From contig JAFRLP010000018.1 of the NCBI GenBank assembly GCA_017431185.1, positions 1 to 17,067 of the forward strand: a DNA stretch of 17,067 nt, read 5' to 3'. The first letter of the stretch is position 1. Each line of letters starts with the position of its first letter. This document shows positions 15,969 through 17,067 of the stretch, one piece after another. The position numbers were made by a program, and so were the translations under genes. The notes beneath the pieces were generated by a model. It was not told the origin of the DNA. It saw only the letters and a program-made list of their open reading frames with translations, and made no database searches. This DNA comes from Victivallales bacterium. Its GTDB lineage: Bacteria; Verrucomicrobiota; Lentisphaeria; Oligosphaerales; Oligosphaeraceae.

Positions 15969-16733
15969 ATGGCACATCGAATGTTGACAGCCGAGCGGGA
16001 GCAGCGCATTTTGCAGTTGCTGAAAGGGCAGGAGGTCATATCCGTTGCTGTCCTGAAGGAGCAGCTGGGCACGTCCGAGGCGACTGTGCGGCGTGATTTG
16101 CAGAGCATGCATGAGCGTGGTCTGCTGGAGCGTCTGCGTGGCGGGGCCGCTGTCAAAAGCGGAGGCAAGACGGAACCGCTGTTTGCCGACAAGGCGGATT
16201 TGAACGGCGAGGCCAAGCAGCGCATCGCGGAGGCGGCCCTGGCGCTCATCCATGACCACGACACGATTTTCCTGGATGGCGGCAGCACGGTGCTGCGACT
16301 CGCCAAGTTGCTGGAGTCCCGCAAGGATCTGACCGTGGTGACCGACTCCCTGATGGCCGCCTCCGCCTTGATGGAGACGGGACATCGGCTGATTCTGCCA
16401 GGCGGTGAATTCCGTGCCATCAGCCGCACCCTGGTCGGGCCGCTGTCCGCCTCCGTCATGGGCGAAATCTCCGTTGACAAGGCCTTCATGGGCACCTTCG
16501 GCTACACCGTGAAGGACGGGATGAGCACCACCGACCCCAATGAGGCTTTCACCAAGGAACAGGCGATGAGACGCGCCCGCACCGTCATTCTCCTCGCTGA
16601 CCACACCAAACTGGGGTGGAGTTCCTTCATAAAATGCTCCTGCGACCATCTGGACATCCTGGTCACGGACGAAATCAAGGATGACATGCGCAAGGAATTG
16701 GAAGAGAAAAACGTGAAAATAATGCTCGCCTGA
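15969..16733 (+). CDS. DeoR/GlpR-family transcriptional regulator
   Basis: A 254-residue protein of usual length. ATG 15969 is preceded by AGGTG; GTG 15963 and ATG 15981 are alternatives. Residues about 5-58 form the winged helix (LTAEREQRILQLLKGQEVISVAVLKEQLG, then SEATVRRDLQSMHERGLLERLRGGA). The C-terminal DeoRC sensor shows DTIFLDGGSTVLRLAKLL, VVTDSLMAASAL, LILPGGEFRAISRTLVG and FMGTFGYTVKDGMSTTDPNEAFTKEQAM, which bind a phosphorylated sugar or related metabolite in this family. It probably represses itself through the repeat at 15879-15913. It sits just before a 2-oxo acid dehydrogenase E2 gene, which hints at control of central carbon flux, but a terminator lies between them. Confidence 0.95.
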   Translation: MAHRMLTAEREQRILQLLKGQEVISVAVLKEQLGTSEATVRRDLQSMHERGLLERLRGGAAVKSGGKTEPLFADKADLNGEAKQRIAEAALALIHDHDTIFLDGGSTVLRLAKLLESRKDLTVVTDSLMAASALMETGHRLILPGGEFRAISRTLVGPLSASVMGEISVDKAFMGTFGYTVKDGMSTTDPNEAFTKEQAMRRARTVILLADHTKLGWSSFIKCSCDHLDILVTDEIKDDMRKELEEKNVKIMLA

Positions 16734-16761
16734 AACTGTTCTGGCGGGCTTTCTTTTTTTT
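16724..16761 (+). terminator. Rho-independent terminator at the end of the DeoR gene
   Basis: GCTCGCC (16724-16730) pairs with GGCGGGC (16743-16749) in a 7-bp stem with one U-G pair and a 12-base loop, followed by TTTCTTTTTTTT (16750-16761). The stem overlaps the last codons and stop of the DeoR gene. It may be partial, letting some transcription into the E2 gene 33 bases later, since no promoter is visible in that gap. Confidence 0.7.
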
Positions 16762-16794
16762 GATACCCTTCAAACCCCAAATAAGGAGAAACAA

Positions 16795-17067
16795 ATGGCA
16801 CAGGCAGTCGTAATGCCGAAAGCGGGCAACTCTGTGGAAGAGTGCGTGCTTTCCAGTTGGAAAGTCAAGGTCGGCAACCAGATCAAGGTCGGCGACATCA
16901 TCGCGGAAATCGAGACAGACAAGTCTTCCATGGAGGTGGAGTCCACCGCCGAGGGGACGGTGCTGGCGCTGTTCGCAAAAGAGGGCGAACTGGTTCCGGT
17001 ACTGGTCAACATTCTTGCTGTCGGCGCCCCTGGCGAGGACGCCAGCGCGTTGGCTCCCAACGGCGCC
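16795..17067 (+). CDS. Dihydrolipoamide acyltransferase (E2) lipoyl domain, 3' end outside window
   Basis: The first 91 codons are visible. ATG 16795 follows AAGGAG (16783-16788) with six-base spacing. Residues 2-78 form a biotinyl/lipoyl domain: VVMPKAGNSVEECVLSSWKV, VGDIIAEIETDKSSMEVES with the lipoylated Lys43 in ETDKS, and EGTVLALFAKEGELVPV. Then comes a flexible Ala/Pro-rich linker. This is the N-terminus of the E2 of a pyruvate, branched-chain or acetoin dehydrogenase complex. ETDKS rather than the MKM of biotin carriers supports lipoyl over biotin. Which complex cannot be told without the catalytic domain. Confidence 0.9.
   Translation, partial: MAQAVVMPKAGNSVEECVLSSWKVKVGNQIKVGDIIAEIETDKSSMEVESTAEGTVLALFAKEGELVPVLVNILAVGAPGEDASALAPNGA

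Overview
The window looks like accessory polysaccharide-degradation DNA from a Lentisphaerota (Victivallales-like) bacterium. The reasons are three DUF1559-type pseudopilins with the FTLIELLVV...LLPAL...KARE leader-helix and H-X9-DG tail, high GC, an abundance of one-component sugar regulators, and unusual glycoside hydrolases (GH106-like, GH42-like, DUF4091/GH123-like, a pectate-lyase fold). The phylum is inferred from family memory only; no rRNA, tRNA or core ribosomal gene is present. I saw no integrase, transposase or CRISPR array.

Layout. (1) Positions 1-2292, minus strand: a promoter, then a LacI regulator, a pseudopilin overlapping it by ATGA, and a secreted protein that leaves the window at base 1. 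(2) 2332-2480: a GC-rich hairpin repeat. (3) 2543-8762, minus strand: a damaged operon. A pseudopilin carrying two homopolymer frameshifts is fused by an apparent deletion to the C-terminal part of a GH42-like glycosidase. A GH106-like glycosidase with one frameshift follows, then a 161-bp MITE-like inverted-repeat element, then a metallo-beta-lactamase-fold hydrolase. (4) 8838-9775, plus strand: a divergent AraC/cupin regulator with its own promoter. (5) 9841-14274, plus strand: a promoter, a GntR-LacI hybrid regulator, a pseudopilin overlapping it by ATGA, and a secreted DUF4091/GH123-like enzyme. (6) 14299-15501: a promoter and a pectate-lyase-fold protein with no signal peptide. (7) 15504-15820: a 40-bp repeat array plus caps and the same GC hairpin as in (2). 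(8) 15879-17067: a DeoR-family regulator under an inverted-repeat-bearing promoter, a terminator, and the start of a 2-oxo acid dehydrogenase E2 (lipoyl domain) gene.

The main pattern is one module used three times: a dedicated sugar-sensing regulator (LacI, AraC or GntR-LacI), one pseudopilin, then secreted or saccharolytic proteins. In two of the three modules the regulator stop overlaps the pilin start by four bases, so their translation is probably coupled. This suggests substrate-specific pseudopilins made together with each glycan-use operon, and it is the candidate undescribed system here. The AraC module is decayed, or misassembled, at three or four places.
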